This document shows, piece by piece, positions 21,540 to 34,384 of a DNA stretch of 64,000 nt. Numbering within the stretch: position 1 is the stretch's first letter; every line of letters starts with the position of its first letter. A model generated the notes under the pieces. The model searched no databases and was not told the DNA's origin. It was given only the letters and a program-made list of their open reading frames with translations. The DNA comes from Rhynchonema sp. JSB1_4 (Eukaryota; Nematoda; Chromadorea; Monhysterida; Xyalidae): assembly GCA_030248065.1 (NCBI GenBank), contig JASAMV010006625.1, forward strand, positions 62,001-126,000, read 5' to 3'. The position numbers and the translations under genes were made by a program.

Positions 21540-21815
21540 CAAGGGGTTCATGAAGTGACACTTTGCACTTCATACCAAATATCACGGTAGCTGCAACTTC
21601 CAATTGATTTGGTGTTTGATAAGTGTACCCACGTACTAGACAAAGTCATGTACCACATTTGGTTGTTGCAGCTTCAGGGACAAGTGAGCGGGAAGGCAGA
21701 AACCGCTCTGTTCCACTTATCTGTGGACATGAAGCGTTGTCTCGCATGAGGTTTCTAGACATGAACTGTTGACACGGATGAAGTTTTATACCAGCATGAA
21801 GTATTTTCCCACATG
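21540..21815. repeat. degenerate short tandem repeat with CATGAAGT units
   Basis: Words such as TTCATGAAGTGACA, GACATGAAGCGTTGTC, GACATGAACTGTTGACA, GCATGAAGTATTTT and ACATGAAGTTTTGACA recur about every 20-30 bases near 21720-21815. Related to 18085-18245. Confidence 0.55.
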
Positions 21816-21846
21816 AAGTTTTGACATACAATCCTTGCTCAGCGTG

Positions 21847-22125
21847 CACTGTTTCAAGCTTACGCCGAACTTTCTCACACCGAGCTTTCGTCCGACGTTT
21901 ACACCCAACTGACGTTCACACCGTTTCGAAAACGTGAATAAAGTGGGTGGAGTTTTCGAAACGGTGTAAACGTCTGTTGGGAGTAAAAGTCGGCGTAAGC
22001 TCGGTCGGTGTAAGCTCGGTTTAAACATGAAACACTGCCTGCTATTAACATGGAATGTTTCATGTTTACACCGACCTTTGCGCCCAACGGACGTTTACAC
22101 CGTTTCGAGCATATACCACCCAGTA
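21847..22125. repeat. GTTTCGAAAAC fold-back elements, copies C (half) and D (full)
   Basis: 21847-21938 is one arm (ACCGAGCTTTCGTCCGACG, then ACACCGTTTCGAAAAC). 21945-22125 is a complete palindrome centred on CATGAAACACTGCCTGC / TTAACATGGAATGTTTCATG. The pair are head to head and may themselves pair. Confidence 0.8.
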
Positions 22126-23636
22126 TGTATACATAATCCTGTGCGCCAGAAAGCACTGCTAAAACGAAACGGTGTGTTGGTACATAACCAGTATGCCAAG
22201 CTAACATTGACAAACTGGCAGGCAGCGCACCTGTGCCTTCGTTTCAGTGGTCTCACACATCGGGTTAACGAAGCTCGCCAATTCTGAAACGTTTTTAGCT
22301 CCATGTGCACGGTATATGTGGATGTTTTGAATAACATGTTTGGCTCCCATGGCACAATAATAAACGAAGTCATACCTACATACACATTTGTGTTCCGTGT
22401 CTCTCGTTTTCTGAATGTTTCTTTGGCCAAAATGGTTTTTAAAGTTTCAGTTCGAAACGTTGCCGCACTTTATGGAAAACATAATCATTACCACACTAGT
22501 CCATTGAATTTTGAGTTGATTTCACGCAAACTCGTATAATTTGATAGGCGGGCCGGGCCGCCCGAGATCCGTGTACGTACCTACATATATGCACATCATA
22601 ATAATACCTACTGCACTTTACTTGCTTTCGTGCACGCAATGTTCTCACCAAAATATTTTATTTGCAAAAACTGTCAGTGTGCCAGCGTTTGCACAGTTTA
22701 TTCAGCCCTGCAATAACAAGCGCGAAAAACATATAATTTTGTGTGTGAGGTTGCGTCCAAGTTCCAGCTGCGTTTGTTGGAGGTTACACAACGCTATAAT
22801 AAACTATACGTATGTTAGGAAGTACACAACACTGTATAAGTTCTGATATTTTAGGCGACAACCTAATGCTTGCCTGGTCGTAATGACAGTCTCGTTCCAA
22901 GCGTGACTTTGGCACCCAAAGCCATGCTCATACCACTACTTGCCACAGGCGGTTTTATTGATTGCCTTCCCTTCTGTATGGTGTACCCGTTTGATACCGC
23001 GCAGTGAAGGTGGGCAGATTTGACTCGGCCCTCTTTTTTAAGTGCCGCGGGCAAAAATTGTGTTTGTATTACCGCTCAAAGTTTCAGCCCACCATGTGTG
23101 AGCAGTCAAAATGCTGCACGGTTTCGTGCCCGAACTTGTTGTAGCCTGTAGGTTACAATGCAGGCAACCGCGAAAAGATGCTTTTATTTTGGCTGATGCA
23201 CTATCGTTAGGCCGCTCTCTGACAAAAGCAAAAACAAAAAACTTCACAGCTCACTTTTTGCTTTTTGCTTTTGTCAGAGAGCAAAAGCAAAAAGTTGACT
23301 TTTAAGCTTGATGCGTACAATATCTGAAAACGTTCCGAGATCGCTGTAAGCGTGCTTAAAGTTCCAGTCACTAGGCTTTAGCTGCCTGGAATCAACTCGA
23401 TCTGACTCGTAGCAATCAAAAAAATTTAGAGTTGACCGACATTTCTTTTCTTTTTGACTGATGATATCTGACCTAACCATTCTGACCCCCATCCCAGTCA
23501 TCATCACACAGTTTTTGAAACATTTGGCATTTTTGCTTCAGATTGCGCCAGCTGTGATTGCAAAGAGCAGAAAAATTTTACATTGAAATTCTGGGGTTCT
23601 TTCGCTAATTGTCCAAAGCAACTCGAAAGTCCTAAC
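22126..23636. other. intergenic, upstream of the DUF229 gene
   Basis: No supported gene. Contains a 21-bp hairpin at 23214-23234/23262-23282 (GCTCTCTGACAAAAGC). Near 23530 an acceptor-like TTTTTGCTTCAG lies about 100 bases before the DUF229 start, a possible trans-splice site. Confidence 0.5.
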
Positions 23637-26600
23637 ATGCTGAGTCAACTGCACGACATTTTGGTGAACAATATCAACCAGCGCAAGGTGCTATTACGAG
23701 TCTTCGGTGCACTGATTTGTGTCACTTTGTTGATTTATAACGCTGACTGGCTCTTGCCCGGAGAATTTGATCAGGTTATAATTGCTGTCTTATCTTTGGA
23801 TGGGCAAAGTAACCAATTCTCCTGATAATCAGGCAAAAACTTCCTGTCTGGGTCTAAAAGCTATTGTTCATGTTTGCAGGTAATTGGTTACCTGGTCAAC
23901 CCGGAACTGCCTGAAGAAATGAAAACCCTCTATGCGCTAGTCGGCAATCTTACACCAGGTTCGACTTTCATTTGATTTTAATTAAAAAGGCGCATTTGTA
24001 AAACATTTATCCGCGTTTTCAGACGTTACCAGTTCGATAACGAAATGCTCAATTGTACTGCCAGACCCTTGGGATCCCGCGCTTAGATCATACATAAAAG
24101 TCAACACCGGACCAATTGTGTGCAAACAGATACAGCCGGACATGGTGAGACTCAAAGAACGATGGCTCATGGTCGATTATGTTAGTGCTCACAACCGTAG
24201 CAGAAGGTGCCATTTTTATGAATTTGAGATTATTACAGTGCAATTACTCATGGAACTGATGATGATGTTTCAGCGAAACATTACCCACAATCTTTTACTA
24301 CTGTTCTGAGACTTAATCTCGCATCGGAAATTGTACAAACCCAAATACTACATATGTACCTAGAACCAATATTTCAGTCTTCGATCCCATCCACCGTCTT
24401 CGGTGACGTTTCATGCCAGTGGCGTGCCATTAAGCACCACCCGGTATATCTACACCATAACCCTATATATGGCAATTGGATCGATTTCGAGCCGGGTGGA
24501 CGAACGAAAATGACGTCACAATTCGCTGAGGTGCAATGTCACGAGACCGGCTTGCTCAAAAGACAGGTTTGGTTTGGCACAAAATGCTGTTGATGGTATG
24601 TATGAAATGATGTCTTTCAAAAAATATCGGTTACGGTACATAGGCCAAATCACTCGTTTGTCATGGATGGGCATGATAACAAAACTGATAAACGTGCAAG
24701 GCCCTGTCGCACGACTACGTACTGTATGCATATTAGGTATAGTTTGGCTCAAAATGAAAATAGCTGCCGTTGTTTCATGACTGGTGCGCCAGCCAGGCCA
24801 CCGTCAATATAAGCCGCATTAAATGATGCCCCCTGCCATTTCCAGCTCTACCAATACCATTTCGGTCACGTGTATGTGCCTGAACCACCCAACGCCACCC
24901 AGCTGAGTTCAGATGCTCCGAATTTCATCGTGCTCGGGATTGATTCAATGTCAAGATCGAATTTCCTGCGTCAGCTGCCGAAAACCTACGACTATTTGCT
25001 CAATAATATGAACGCGTTTGAGATGCGCGGCTACACCAAAGTTGGAGACAACACATTCGCTAATTTGGTACCGATGCTGTCAAACGAATATGTCGGCAAT
25101 ACTGTTGAGGTACACACACATTAGTTGACACTAGCAGCTTGCCAATATGGGAATGATCTGGCAAGACATCGTCAGGATGAACGCACCAAAGAAGCAGTGA
25201 CCCGTTGGATGAGGCTTCATGGAATCATAGAATCATTTATGAGCGCAATAAAAAGGATTCTGGTTTGGGGATTCATAATCACGCTATCTCTATAATCACT
25301 CCCATCCCTTGTAATTGCAGCCAGAAACGAAGAAATAATGCAGAAAAATAATTGCAGTTTCGCAAGAACAGACACAAAGAAAAAAAGCTCGACCTGAGTA
25401 ACCGTGTGCCACCGATTTGGCAGCGATTCAAACAGGAACGCGGCTACGTCACTGCCATGATGCAGGATAGACCGAATCCTGGTTTGTGTGTATATTTAGA
25501 ATTTCAAATATATCATTTATGTATTTCTAAAGTGCGCGGTTGCTTGTGGCTGTGCTGCTTGCACAAAGCGAGTCTTAGTCAAATGTCGTGGTGCTTGTGG
25601 CACGCATAATTTTTGACCTTTGATTATTTCTAAACCACCATGCCGATTCAGGCGTAATGGACTATCTGTACAACGTGCACAATTTTTCGCTTTTCGATGG
25701 TTCCCCGTTCGATTTCTACACCCGACCATACTCGCGTGCCATCGATCAGTGTTGTCAACGAGCGAAGGTGCGAAGCTCGTCGTTCTGCTACGGATCGCGT
25801 CCGTATCATAAAATTGTGAATGATTGGGCCAAAGAGTTGGTTTGGGATTTTAGTTTACAGCAGTAATGGTTCGATCTGTTTTCAACGTGGAACTGAGAAC
25901 TGAGGGGGTCAACAGCTGAAACAAGTCGAGAAACACGAACACATGAAAAGGCACACTTGTAGACAACATGTACATATTCCTGTTATCATGCCTATTCATG
26001 GTACATAGTTTGGATCGGTGACTGTATTTTTCATCCCAATCGCGAACGATTTGTTCCAGTTTCCTCCTTACCTACTCCTCCTACTCCAAATGGTTGTTCA
26101 TGTTCATGACCGAACTCACGCACGAATATATGAACCCGATTGGTCACGCTGATTTGGATTATCGTGATTGGCTCGAATCGATCAGACCGCAAATCAATAG
26201 AAACACAATCATGTTGGTGTTGAGTGATCACGGACATCGATACGATGGCATTAGACAGACGGTGAGGCCACCTGGTGCATTCGAACTGATGATGTAGTGG
26301 TGCACCATGGTGAACAGAGCGCAAAATGGACACAGAATCCATTATGTTGTATCCAATTGGAGAAAATGTCTATTATGCAGCAGATCGCTGCTTACATGTA
26401 GTTTTGTGTGACTCGTTTTGATTCGGACAGCAGTTGTGCACTGGATCATATGTTTTAATGGCCCTGGTAACTACATGATAGTGGAGCAGAACATCCTCAC
26501 GGCAGGTTTAAGTCGCAGTTTCAGAGGATTCAGAACGTTGACCACTTTGCAAAAGGGGTTGAGTGAACGAAATTTCTAACACAATCGACAAATTCCGCAG

Positions 26601-27911
26601 ATAATCGGTCGAATCGAAGTTCGCATGCCATTTCTGGCCATCTACGTTTCGCCCGATCTCCGTCATAAATATCCACACATTGAAACATCACTGAAACACA
26701 ACATCGACCTGTTGACGACCACGTTTGATGTGCATCAAATTATGAGATCAATTGTTGATGGCACTTTCAAGGTTTGGGAAAATAAGAAAAAATAGAAAAA
26801 CAACCAGTCTCAAACTGGGTAGTCATTCCATAGTCTTCTTCAGCTGACCACATTTTTGTCTGTTCGGTTCGGCTCTTGGTCATTTGGTCACGGGCAGCAG
26901 CAGGAAACCGCGAAATATCAAACAATCACGAGACCGTGGCAAGGCCGAGCCCGTCGATCAAGATGTCAATGGCACTGCACACTGAACCAGCAGTAATACC
27001 AAAGTGATCTGATTACAGACGCCAATCAGACCAGACCCAAACGCGCGGGCCTATTCTCTGCTGAACACAGCAGTGCCCATTGGTCGTACGTGCTCGCAGG
27101 CCTGGATCAGTCGGCAATACTGTCCGTGTTTCAATGAAGTGAAAATGCCGGAAAATATGGACGTGGTTGAAAAGGTTGGACAAAAAAATGGGTTTGGTGC
27201 TGGCGTAGTCTCTTAGATCATTGCGTATTGCCGCTCCGACCGCCATGATAACAAACGAGCCAACTGCATTCGTCGGCATGAGAAACTATTGTTCTCCTTT
27301 TCATAGACTTCCACCGATGTCGCTATCAAATGTGATGTTTCAACCCAAGGCGGCTCTATTTTATTGCCGTTACCAGCCGTTATCATCGTCAGTGCTATTG
27401 AACTACAACTTCCTGAAGAGTGGTCAGCATTCTTTTTGTTTTTTAGATTTCCCGTCGTATCGTGGACATAGTTAACGAACATACGGACCTCGACAAATGC
27501 GTGCCCCACGTCTACAATGAAACATTAGGTTGCACAGCCACACTGCCCAGTGGTCAGACGCTGGAAGCTGAACAGGAGGGCTACTTTACTGGACGACCGA
27601 ATAAGGGTTTGAACCTGTGACAAAAATTGCTTCAGGACTGAGACCAGGACTTGCCTGTCTGATTTTCAGGTTTGATCGTCTATTTCCGGTGCCAGATCCG
27701 AACGCAGCCGCCGGCGAGTGCCGTTTTCGAGGCGATGGTGTCACGTGACATGTCCAGTCGCTGGTCGAACTATAAACTGATCGGAGACATCGATCGAAAC
27801 AATAAATATGGCGATGCATCGTGGTGTGTGATCACGTTGGGAAAGAAGAGTGAACATATGAAGAAACTGTGCTACTGCCGACAGCAGAGACAGAAAATTA
27901 AGATTGAGTGA
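23637..27911 (+). CDS. DUF229 membrane protein (phosphatase/sulfatase-like fold)
   Basis: Twelve exons (23637-23774, 23880-23958, 24023-24144, 24378-24566, 24846-25109, 25358-25481, 25652-25862, 26060-26261, 26601-26771, 27019-27174, 27447-27606, 27670-27911) join in phase to a 685-residue protein, a normal length for the family. Residues 18-40 form a signal anchor (LLRVFGALICVTLLIY), implying a type II protein with a luminal or extracellular domain. Family marks: KCSIVLPDPWDPALRSYI, the GIDSMSRSNFLRQLPKT block near residue 207, GYTKVGDNTFANLVP, FMTELTHEYMN, VLSDHGHRYDG near residue 432, GRIEVRMPFLAIYVSP, and GRTCSQAWISRQYCPC. DUF229 belongs to the alkaline-phosphatase-like superfamily, where such Ser and DHGH blocks bind metal and substrate; the substrate is unknown. 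Poly(A) signal AATAAA at 28158. Many donors are GTT, and one exon end (25862) is fixed only by phase. Confidence 0.92.
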
Positions 27912-28519
27912 AATGACATTTACGGATCCCAACATTGTTAGTCGCACGTGCAACTGTGGATTTTATCACAGCGCATCTTCATTTGTTATTATTCTAGCAA
28001 CGCTAATATCAAATATTGGTCTTTCAGAAATGTTTTTACCATTCTGTATTACGTCTGATTCAATCAGAAATTTTTCATTTGCTTTTTGCTACCAAAGTAT
28101 TAGTGCTTTAATTGTACGGGTATGAGCAGACCAGCTGACAATGTGGCTTCATGATAGAATAAAAAGTTTCAATTGGCGTGCGCTTCAGTTTCCGTTTCGG
28201 TTCAATGTTTCGGTCTGTGAAAAAGCTCAGCCATTCGTTAACTTTACACAAATTGCCAAGCGCATCACTTCAATGAGAACAGCTGCATAGATTAACCAGT
28301 CCAAATTCTCACCCACGATAGGTCTGCATTCGAATGGTTGGAATTAGGTCCAGATCACCAAAATCAATTTTCAATCAGATAAACTGTGATTGTGTACAGC
28401 GCTAGAAATCATTCAACCATATTCTGCTTGTGCGACATTTTACTTTTTCGATAATCACATTTTCTATTATTTCACATAATTTCTCTTCCTTTCTATTCAT
28501 TTCTGGATGATGTTTCAAT
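27912..28519. other. spacer between convergent DUF229 and two-helix protein genes
   Basis: 3' flanking sequence of both genes, with AATAAA at 28158 for the plus-strand gene. No other gene evidence. Confidence 0.5.
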
Positions 28520-31434
28520 TCAGGCACGTCCATTGGCCAGCACGGTGGCGCACGTCACACAACGACGCTCGTTGCGGAACGACATCACGCGATCGTAGCA
28601 CAGCTGACAAATATAGCTATCAATATCTTACTTTTTTAGAAATAAGCATCTTTGGACAAAAAAAATTAAAATAACCAACTCTGTCGAACGTGCGTTTCCA
28701 TTTCGGTTTCAATCCGACGCTTCGATCCTTGAACAGATATCGAATCATGGCCAGCTGCATCGCGCATTCGCGCTTGTCCTCGCCCGTCAGACTCTGCTGA
28801 AATATTCACATGGTCATGACAGCAAAAAGGACTGTTTGTTCACAGTTTGAAAGCAGTAGGCATATTTGAATGAGTTGTGCTGCTGGCTTTGTACGTTTCC
28901 CGCTCAGATCGTCAGTGCCCAAGCTTGACGCCCGAAAACACGCCTGCATACAGCTGGATTTGTGCCGGGATAAAAATTGCACAACTGACAATTTGGTACA
29001 ACTGACCGGTTCATGCCTGCTCTTGTTATCATGCTCATCAACTAGTATGCAGATAAACTAAAAAATAACTTGGCACAATGCCAAGTCTACCGTACGTTTT
29101 CCATGGTGTCCTCAATGTACGCCATCAGACGTATTCCATTGCTGGTGCACTGGCCGCACAACGACACCAACAGGTCTTCACCTTTGTGACCCTGGGCTGG
29201 TATCGACCACGACCTCTGAGCCTTGACTGGCATCGACACCGATGTGGTACCAGTGGCCACGTCGGATGGCTTGGGGGTCACCTGCCAGATGTTTCAACTT
29301 TGTGAATTGTGCAACAATTGTGCTTTCAGGGTGTGCATTGCAGCAGATCAGGTGATCGTCAGTGCGATTGCAGCGAAGTGCAATGCTACAGTTACTCAGT
29401 CTTGATTAGATAATACTGTATGTATGTATACGAGAGACAAGCTTGACTAACTTGGCTAGACTATCGGTGGCCACGACCTAATGTTAGTACTCAATTCGTG
29501 ACCACAAATCAAAATAAGTGAACATCAAAGATCAATAACACCACACTCACATATTGATGCCATTTCCAGGCGTCCTTTTTGTTTCGTTGCCGGGCAGCGC
29601 TGATGGCCGATTCGATCACTTTGTTGTTGTAGGACATCGACGCTGCGCTCGCAGCCGGCGACATTGACAGAATCTGAATATCAAGCTTAGATAATTTTCC
29701 AGAAAATGTTTACAAGTCCTAGTACCCTCGCGAAAGTACACTGTCTCCCGACATACTCTGAGCCCCCTTGTTGTCATACCGATCAGTGTGTGTGCGTCTA
29801 AGTACTAAACCCAAAAAATGTGTTTGAAACAATCACCTCACGCAGGTTGATGAGCTGCGGCTGTCTGTCCGGTCTGTGACTGGGACCTGCCTCATCAAGC
29901 TGACTTCGTTCCAGACCGGGACCGGGACCGGAATTGAATGCACCAAAGCCGAGCACTGCCATCGGGTCGACCACTGCGATGACGTCATGCTGAAGGTCAC
30001 GCGACACGCTCTCGTCCAACGTCATCGTGTACTGGGTGGAATCGGTGGATGCACTGAAACATGGCTGGGCAATTCAGTGTTGGACAAGGATTGGGAACTG
30101 TGACACCCCCTTGTTATCACGCCCATTGTGTGGGTCCAATCTTTTTACCGGTTCCGGTTCAGCCTCTGATTTTAGGACCGTGTGTGGATTTCGTGACTGG
30201 GAAGATGAAACAAAGCAGAAATTACGCTCACATGGCCATGGCAGTTGAAACATCAGCGGGCGCAGTTTTCAGCACAGTCGGCATGCTGTCTACCTTTGAC
30301 TCCGGTTCTGGTTGGATTTCCTGCAACTTTTATTTCAAAGGGGACTTTCATCGCAATCTGCAATTTTCAACCGCGAACATTCTTTCCGTTTTTTACCCAC
30401 CTGCACATCCGCTTTGCTTTCCACCTCTGGCTTCGATTCTGGTCGAATGTCCTGCAATAGTTTACGAATATTATCAACTCGTGACGTTTGTCTTGAAAAA
30501 TGAGACGTGGCTACCGTATACCTGCTATATAGGTTACGGTATCCTACATATCTAACCTGCACATCAGCAACGACTTGCAACGTCGCGTATGACGCGACAC
30601 TTGATTGTTCCAGTTGGTCGATTTTTTCCTCTTTACCAAAGTTAGGGCGCAGTAATCCAGTCAAGGCTGAATATTGTTCGTGCATTGAAGTTTGTCAGAA
30701 AAAGGGTAAAGTTTGAATTTTATGAAAAAGCGTTGAGCCAACCTTGTTGAAGGTAGTCGAATGCCAGGTGGTAGATGAAGAAGGCGATCACCACGCACGC
30801 CATCTGCATTCCGCTCATCATGAAGAAAGAGTCGTCAGTGTTTTCGGCTGAAAGCGCACATGGTACACACGTATGATACGTGTGGTATTTATTTTTCAAA
30901 TAAAACATTTTTATTTTACCTTTCTTAGCCTTTTTCGGTGTCTCTTTTCCCGGGTCTTGTTGTTGTTGTTGCACAAACTTTTCCAGTTTTTGCTGGTCGA
31001 TTTCCGGTAGCGAGTCATCAAATAGCCAGCCGAGTAGCGCTTGGCGGACATGGTAGATGTAGCTGGAAGTTACACAAAGATTACTTATAGGTAAAGTAGT
31101 AAGAAACATAACATTTAGGAAAATACGGCAACCTGTCTTGTTGTCGACGTCGGGCGCAGTCGCGCACACACACTGTTGGTTCAATTTTCGGTTTTTGAAT
31201 TTCTGCTGAAATTTACACAATGTCAGGCAATTTTTTCATGTTTTGAGATGCGTATGAGTAAAAAGGGCATCGAAGTTAATTTTCCTATCGCATTATCAAA
31301 CCTGGTTTGATGTCTTGCCTTTGTTTCATTCCAGTTTTTGTTTGAAGTGGTGTCAAATAAACCCAAACTGCCGCCGACAGCAGTGACACAGTAGCAAACG
31401 TGAGTAGAGCGGTTTTGGGTGATTCGGAAGGCAT
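28520..31434 (-). CDS. two-helix membrane protein with C-terminal Cys motif
   Basis: Thirteen minus-strand exons (31434-31302, 31205-31133, 31062-30920, 30847-30743, 30666-30557, 30451-30401, 30320-30276, 30165-30149, 30053-29837, 29673-29551, 29281-29096, 28796-28680, 28603-28520) close exactly to 467 residues. Helix 1 is at residues 9-27 (ALLTFATVSLLSAAVWVYL) and helix 2 near 130-149 (MACVVIAFFIYHLAFDYL). Between them lie CVRDCARRR and a Gln-rich, Lys-rich stretch. Small exons then encode acidic repeats (DIRPESKPEVESKADVQ, EIQPEPESKVDS), and a 17-base microexon bridges to a disordered region. The C-terminus has SLCGQC near 381-384, ECAMQ, LCYDRV and RRCVTCATVL near 455-458, which could bind zinc. 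Two N-terminal helices with C-terminal CxxC pairs recall lunapark-type ER proteins, but the spacing is wrong and I do not assign the family. The 17-base exon is the least certain part. Confidence 0.7.
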
Positions 31435-31840
31435 GACGATGATAATCGGCCCTTTAAGTCCCTTTTTGTCAAATTTGGTTGCAGATATTCGAAAAGTTAG
31501 AAGTCAAAGAATGAATGAAAGATGGGAAATTCTCTTTCCGTTGCACCTGTGTGTAGAACAAAAGCTGCCCTTGGGAGTAAACGAGATGATCTCGTGAATT
31601 TCAATTGCATCCTGCACATTATTTTTGCTTGTTTAACATCAGCACACAGAAAGACGGTGATAAATAATAATAATCGAAAATAATCCAGTTGTTTCCTGAA
31701 TCGTGAAAAAACATAAACCCATCAAAATTGACATGCACGATCGCACAATAACAACTGGTTGGTTCGGTTACATACATACCATTTTTATGTACGGCTACAA
31801 AGAATAAATAAATTTTCAAATAAAAAAATACAAAAAGCAG

Positions 31841-34270
31841 TCAGACAATAATTTCTGTCTCGCCGTCATCAAGCAACAATCCATTCGACCATTTTCTCCA
31901 CCAGGCCACGCCCCCACCCCCATTGACCCCATTGGCCACTCTGGTGTAGGTTCTGTGCCCTCTCGCATCCGTCGCGGCTTCAATTGCAGTTGACGTTGAC
32001 GTGATTGCATTCGGTGATTGCACAAGATTGTCATCGCCAGTGCTGAACTTGAGTGCAATGCTGATTGCCACCATGTCGAACGACGACATTGGAGGTTCGG
32101 GCGGTCGCGGGGCCTGACTGTAGCGCGCCATTTGACCCTGACCACCTTGACGATTCAGGCAATGTCTGCCGTTGCGACAGCGACTTTCGGTCACGGCTGA
32201 CTGAATCACCGCTCTTAGTTCGGCATTTGTGAACAAATAAATGGGCAGTCTCAACGCACATCCGCAAAGTGTGAGTAGACTGACAATATCCGTTGAGAAA
32301 AAGTAGAATTCGCAATAATGCTCGAACAGGGCATCGATGTTGATGAACTCCCATCCGGTGATGAACACGTTGAGAGCGTTCGATGCCAGATAAGTGGTCG
32401 CGATCAGCACGAATGTACGAGTGGCCGCGCGCGCTTTTGTCTGGAAAATTTTATCAAAATTAGTTTTTAAGAAAGTTTGCTGCTTTTCAGAAAGAGTTGG
32501 GGGGGGGCATATTTCCTGCATTAGGGCACTGACGACGGTGGATCGCTTGTCTGTGGCTGGCTGCAATATCTAGTAGTTCAAGTTTTATCATGAGTCTATT
32601 TCAAGCAATGGGCATGATAACACGAATAGGCAGACATTTGAACAGTTCTGGCAGATTGAGCAAAATAAAGTAACAACGGGAGTCCACAATCTTGCTACGA
32701 TACTATCAGTGGCACTTCATCAACCTTGATATCATTCGATCCAGTCATCTGAAACAGATCGGCTCGTCGCTGTGCCTTCTGCATTTTGGATATGATGCGA
32801 AAATTGAAGAAAGCCAACAAGGCAAACGGCAGGAATATGGTTAGGATGTTGCGCAGCCAGAATTGGTAGATCTTGTACTGTTGGGTCTGCGTGAATGCTG
32901 ATGGCCTCACTTCGGCCTTCGTGACGTTGCATTCGTCAACATAGTGAATGATCTGAAGTGTGGAATTCGTGCTGTAAAAGTTGAATGTACATACAGTATA
33001 TAAATCTGCTTGTTGTTACATCACGTGCTGGTCAACATTGTGCCATTATGTACGTTTACGATTTTCGGTTTTACGTCTATTGATGTTATTCGGAGGATGC
33101 GAGCCTACCAAAATTTCATAAAAATTGGTAGCCAAATTCAAACCTCCAATTCAAAAAGGATCGGAGCTTTCATCACCAGTCCACCGACTATGGCCATCAG
33201 CGAAAGGCACGGACGGTTGCGTTCGTTCACTACTTTTCTGCAAATCCACAAAAAATTGCAAGTTTTTTCTGCATTTTTCAACGAAAAATCTGAAATATCT
33301 CACCTGTATCTGGGCATGGCCATTAGGAATCGTTCAAACTGAATCACCACGATCAGATAGCAGCTGGATGTGAGCGCCACGTTGACGGCACTCAGGCACG
33401 TGGAAAAGTAGACCGACCAGATTGACTCAAGGGTCGGTACGTCGAATCGGTCTAGATAATGGGTTGGCGAAAGGTTTCTTTTACCTAATTATGCCTTACT
33501 GCCATTTTTTGTCCTGTCATGGATAACTAAAACCAGTGGACACATATAACAAGGGTCACAGATAAAAATGTTGCGGCTTAACCCGGCGGTAAAATTGTCC
33601 CAGTCCCAGACATCAAAGGTAAACAACTTCTAGGTATACGCTGATCGAAATTAGTGGTGTCAGTAAACCTGATCAAAAAAATTCCCGTGATCGAGGCAAC
33701 TTCGATCCGATGCGATTACCTACCCGGGTGGAGCGGCGGAAATGAAGAGAAATAAAAACAATCCTCCCAAATGGCGCACCCACCTTTTGCCTGATCGACC
33801 ACAATGACGGGAATGTAAAGCGCACTGGTCACGACGTCAAACAGTGACAGACAGAGCAGAAAGATGAAATGTGTGCGGAAACATCGCGGGTCACGAATCA
33901 GCGCGAAAAAGATCAGACAATTCTCCAGCACCGAAGTGATTGCGATGGTGGAACCGAAGTAGAGCACGATGTTGAACATCCATCGATTGGTTGTGTACAT
34001 CGAACAGAACTCTGCCTGACACTCCAGTGCGTCAACAGCTGCCTGGCTGGTTGATGTTTCAATAGCACCCCCACCGTCAAAGACACCATGTGGTTCCGGC
34101 AGTTCCATGTGTCCGAGTTCCAGTTCTGAGCCGGACATCACTATCGCTGGTTCCGGTTCGAGGCCGAGTGCTCGCGGATCGGCGCCGGGCAGAACGACGT
34201 TGGACGGACCGAGACTGGGACTCGATGGTGCGTACAGGTCGAGGTCTGCAAAGGGTACACGCGATCGCAT
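31841..34270 (-). CDS. class A G-protein-coupled receptor, neuropeptide (FMRFamide/DMSR-like)
   Basis: Six minus-strand exons (34270-33784, 33451-33304, 33237-33144, 32952-32704, 32560-32534, 32440-31841) join in phase to 534 residues. The long N-terminus has CQAEFCSMY before helix 1 (LYFGSTIAITSVLENCLIFF). Helices 2-7 follow: HFIFLLCLSLFDVVTSALYI, TCLSAVNVALTSSCYLIVVI with an ERF in the DRY position, SLMAIVGGLVMKAPILF, YQFWLRNILTIFLPFALLAF with Asn after it, FVLIATTYLASNALNVFI, and DIVSLLTLCGCALRLPIYLF. LRLPIY in place of NPxxY is typical of invertebrate FMRFamide- and myosuppressin-like receptors. A Gly/Ser/Asn-rich cytoplasmic tail ends the protein. The Met at 34270 follows an acceptor-like TATACAG; an in-frame upstream Met at 34384 is possible. 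Ligand unknown. Confidence 0.88.
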
Positions 34271-34384
34271 TTTATGCAAACTGTATATCGACGTAATACG
34301 AACTGTGAAATCGACACGTGCACGAATTGAGAAGTGATTTTTTTCTATTTTGCTATTGTGTTCTAATGATTTTGATTCTACCAT

